From: Opitutaceae bacterium
GTDB lineage: Bacteria > Verrucomicrobiota > Verrucomicrobiia > Opitutales > Opitutaceae
DNA length: 7,495 bases
Assembly: GCA_005786775.1 (NCBI GenBank)
Contig: SYDD01000067.1
Coordinates: 1-7,495 of the forward strand
Reading direction: 5' to 3'
Part shown: piece by piece, positions 6,682-7,495 of the stretch
How positions within the stretch are numbered: position 1 is the first letter of the stretch
Layout: every line of letters begins with the position of its first letter
Translations under genes and position numbers: made by a program
The notes under the pieces: generated by a model
What the model saw: only the letters and a program-made list of their open reading frames with translations
Database searches by the model: none
What the model was told of the DNA's origin: nothing

Positions 6682-7098
6682 TCAGGCGAAGATTTCCTCG
6701 GGGCGGAAGAACCGGGCGAGCTCGGCGTGCGCGTTCTCCACGCTGTCGGACGCGTGCGCCACATTCACCATCATATCGGTGCCGAAGTCGCCGCGGATCG
6801 TGCCCTTGGCGGCCTTGCGGGAATCGGTCGGCCCGAGCAGGTCACGCACCCGTTGGACCACGTTTTGCCCCTGCAGCGCGACCAGGACTACGGGGCGGCG
6901 ACTCATGAAGGCCTCGATGTCCGGGTAAAACGGCTTGGTGGCGACATGGGCGTAATGCTCCCGGAGCAGCGCGGGAGACAACCGGCCCATCTTGCACGCG
7001 ACGACGTCGAAACCGGCCGCCTCGAAGCGGGCGAGGATCGTGCCCACCAGGCGTTTCTCCATCGCGTCGGGCTTCAGGATGATGAACGTTTTCTCCAT
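6682..7098 (-). CDS. ndk: Nucleoside diphosphate kinase
   Basis: This cytoplasmic enzyme transfers the gamma-phosphate of ATP to other (d)NDPs through a phosphohistidine, keeping (d)NTP pools balanced. The 138-residue protein has the usual bacterial length and nearly all active-site residues, at a constant offset of 3 from human NM23 numbering: K9 in LKPDA, Y49, F57, R85, T91, R102 in GTIRGDF, N112 and the catalytic H115 in NVAHASDSVENA. The HASDS form of the HGSDS motif is an accepted variant. S93 replaces the proline usual in the TxP part of the Kpn loop. The ATG at 7098 fits exactly with the conserved opening MEKTFIILKPDA; reading frames that extend further upstream are spurious. No Shine-Dalgarno motif precedes it. 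The gene is convergent with the flavoprotein gene and follows the BtuB-like receptor gene by 64 nt on the same strand. Confidence 0.97.
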   Translation of the reverse strand: MEKTFIILKPDAMEKRLVGTILARFEAAGFDVVACKMGRLSPALLREHYAHVATKPFYPDIEAFMSRRPVVLVALQGQNVVQRVRDLLGPTDSRKAAKGTIRGDFGTDMMVNVAHASDSVENAHAELARFFRPEEIFA

Positions 7099-7146
7099 AA
7101 AAGCCCCGAACCTAGCGGCGGCTGCGCGCGTGGGAAGCCTAGAGTT

Positions 7147-7162
7147 GCCCCGGCACCGGAGC
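7147..7162 (-). terminator. Hairpin directly after the BtuB-like stop codon, weak terminator candidate
   Basis: Read on the minus strand, GCTCCGGTGCCGGGGC starts at the base after the TGA and can fold into a 6-bp stem (one G-U pair) with a GTGC loop. No T-run follows; the next bases are AACTCTAGG. It may attenuate or process the transcript between the receptor gene and ndk rather than end it. The rest of the 64-nt gap holds nothing I recognise. Confidence 0.3.
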
Positions 7163-7495
7163 TCAGAATCCGCGCTCGAGGGCGACAAACACGCCGCGGC
7201 TGATCGCCGGGTAGCCGTGCACCTCCTCGTAGCGCTCGGCGAGGGCGTTCTCGAGCCGCGCCCGCAGGGACCAGCCGGCCGACAGACGCTGCTCCGCGTA
7301 GAGGCGCACCACCGCGTAGTCCTCCCCATCGATCGTCCGAAAGGTGCGGGCGTGCACATCCTCGCGCTGGCCCACCGCCGCGAGGCCGGCGCCGGCGCTG
7401 AATCCACCGTCCCACGCGCGCCACACGTCGAGCCCGCCACGGTGCCGCGGCCGGCGCAGTAACCGCGTGCCCGCCGTCAGGTTGGCGGCCTCAAG
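7163..7495 (-). CDS. BtuB-like TonB-dependent receptor, C-terminal part (N-terminus outside the window)
   Basis: The minus-strand frame is open from the right edge to the TGA at 7163-7165 and gives the last 110 residues of an outer-membrane barrel. The visible part shows late strands: ANLTAGTRLLRRPRHRGGLD, then GGFSAGAGLAAVGQRED, a DYAVVRLYAEQRLS strand, and the closing RLENALAERYEEVHGYPAISRGVFVALERGF region, described here in pieces. The pattern LENxxxxxYEEVxGYP...RGVFV with a terminal phenylalanine is typical of the vitamin B12 transporter BtuB / COG4206 class of receptors. The plug and TonB box are not in the window, so the ligand (cobalamin or another chelate) is unproven. A GTG at 7424-7426 is only an internal valine codon, because the frame continues upstream with good receptor sequence. 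ndk follows 64 nt downstream on the same strand. Confidence 0.88.
   Translation of the reverse strand, partial: LEAANLTAGTRLLRRPRHRGGLDVWRAWDGGFSAGAGLAAVGQREDVHARTFRTIDGEDYAVVRLYAEQRLSAGWSLRARLENALAERYEEVHGYPAISRGVFVALERGF

Noticed and set aside
6003..6764. Minus-strand open frame of 253 codons under the flavoprotein 3' end
   Set aside because: It is antisense to the conserved C-terminal FAD region and overlaps ndk on the same strand in another frame; composition is typical of a shadow.
7099..7440. N-terminal extension of the ndk frame by about 114 codons
   Set aside because: Ndk families start at the MEKTF-type segment; the extension overlaps the real BtuB-like frame and is arginine/serine-rich noise.

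Overview
This window is GC-rich (about two thirds G+C by eye, not counted) and densely packed with genes. It carries three TonB-dependent outer-membrane receptor genes, two of them partial, so it comes from a Gram-negative bacterium. The two larger receptors lack an STN domain and have an N-terminal carboxypeptidase-regulatory-like (Ig-like) domain, then a short 'KLDxFxV' segment and a plug with a DSFG motif. This style, the annotated 'FAD-dependent oxidoreductase' type downstream and the lack of Shine-Dalgarno motifs all fit Verrucomicrobiota of the Opitutaceae type (Opitutus/Lacunisphaera-like). That placement is recognition from memory, not a search result.

Layout. Positions 1-1689, minus strand: the N-terminal 563 residues of a TonB-dependent receptor whose C-terminus lies left of the window. 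Positions 1690-1904: a divergent intergenic region with several dyads that look like operator or leader structures. Positions 1905-4901, plus strand: a complete 998-residue TonB-dependent receptor. Positions 4920-6653, plus strand, 18 nt later: a 577-residue flavoprotein oxidoreductase with a twin-arginine signal. Positions 6682-7098, minus strand and convergent with the flavoprotein: nucleoside diphosphate kinase (ndk). Positions 7163-7495, minus strand, 64 nt upstream of ndk: the last 110 residues of a BtuB-like TonB-dependent receptor that runs off the right edge.

How the parts may work together. The receptor at 1905-4901 and the exported flavoprotein look like one transcription unit: an outer-membrane importer paired with a periplasmic redox enzyme, probably acting on the imported compound. 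The substrate cannot be read from the sequence. The divergent receptor at 1-1689 is a distant relative of the second receptor and may share its control region. ndk is a housekeeping gene that sits downstream of, and may be co-transcribed with, the BtuB-like receptor gene. No tRNA, rRNA, CRISPR array, insertion sequence or phage gene is visible. The region reads as ordinary chromosomal nutrient-uptake DNA, and its most distinctive element is the receptor-flavoprotein pair with its dyad-rich control region.
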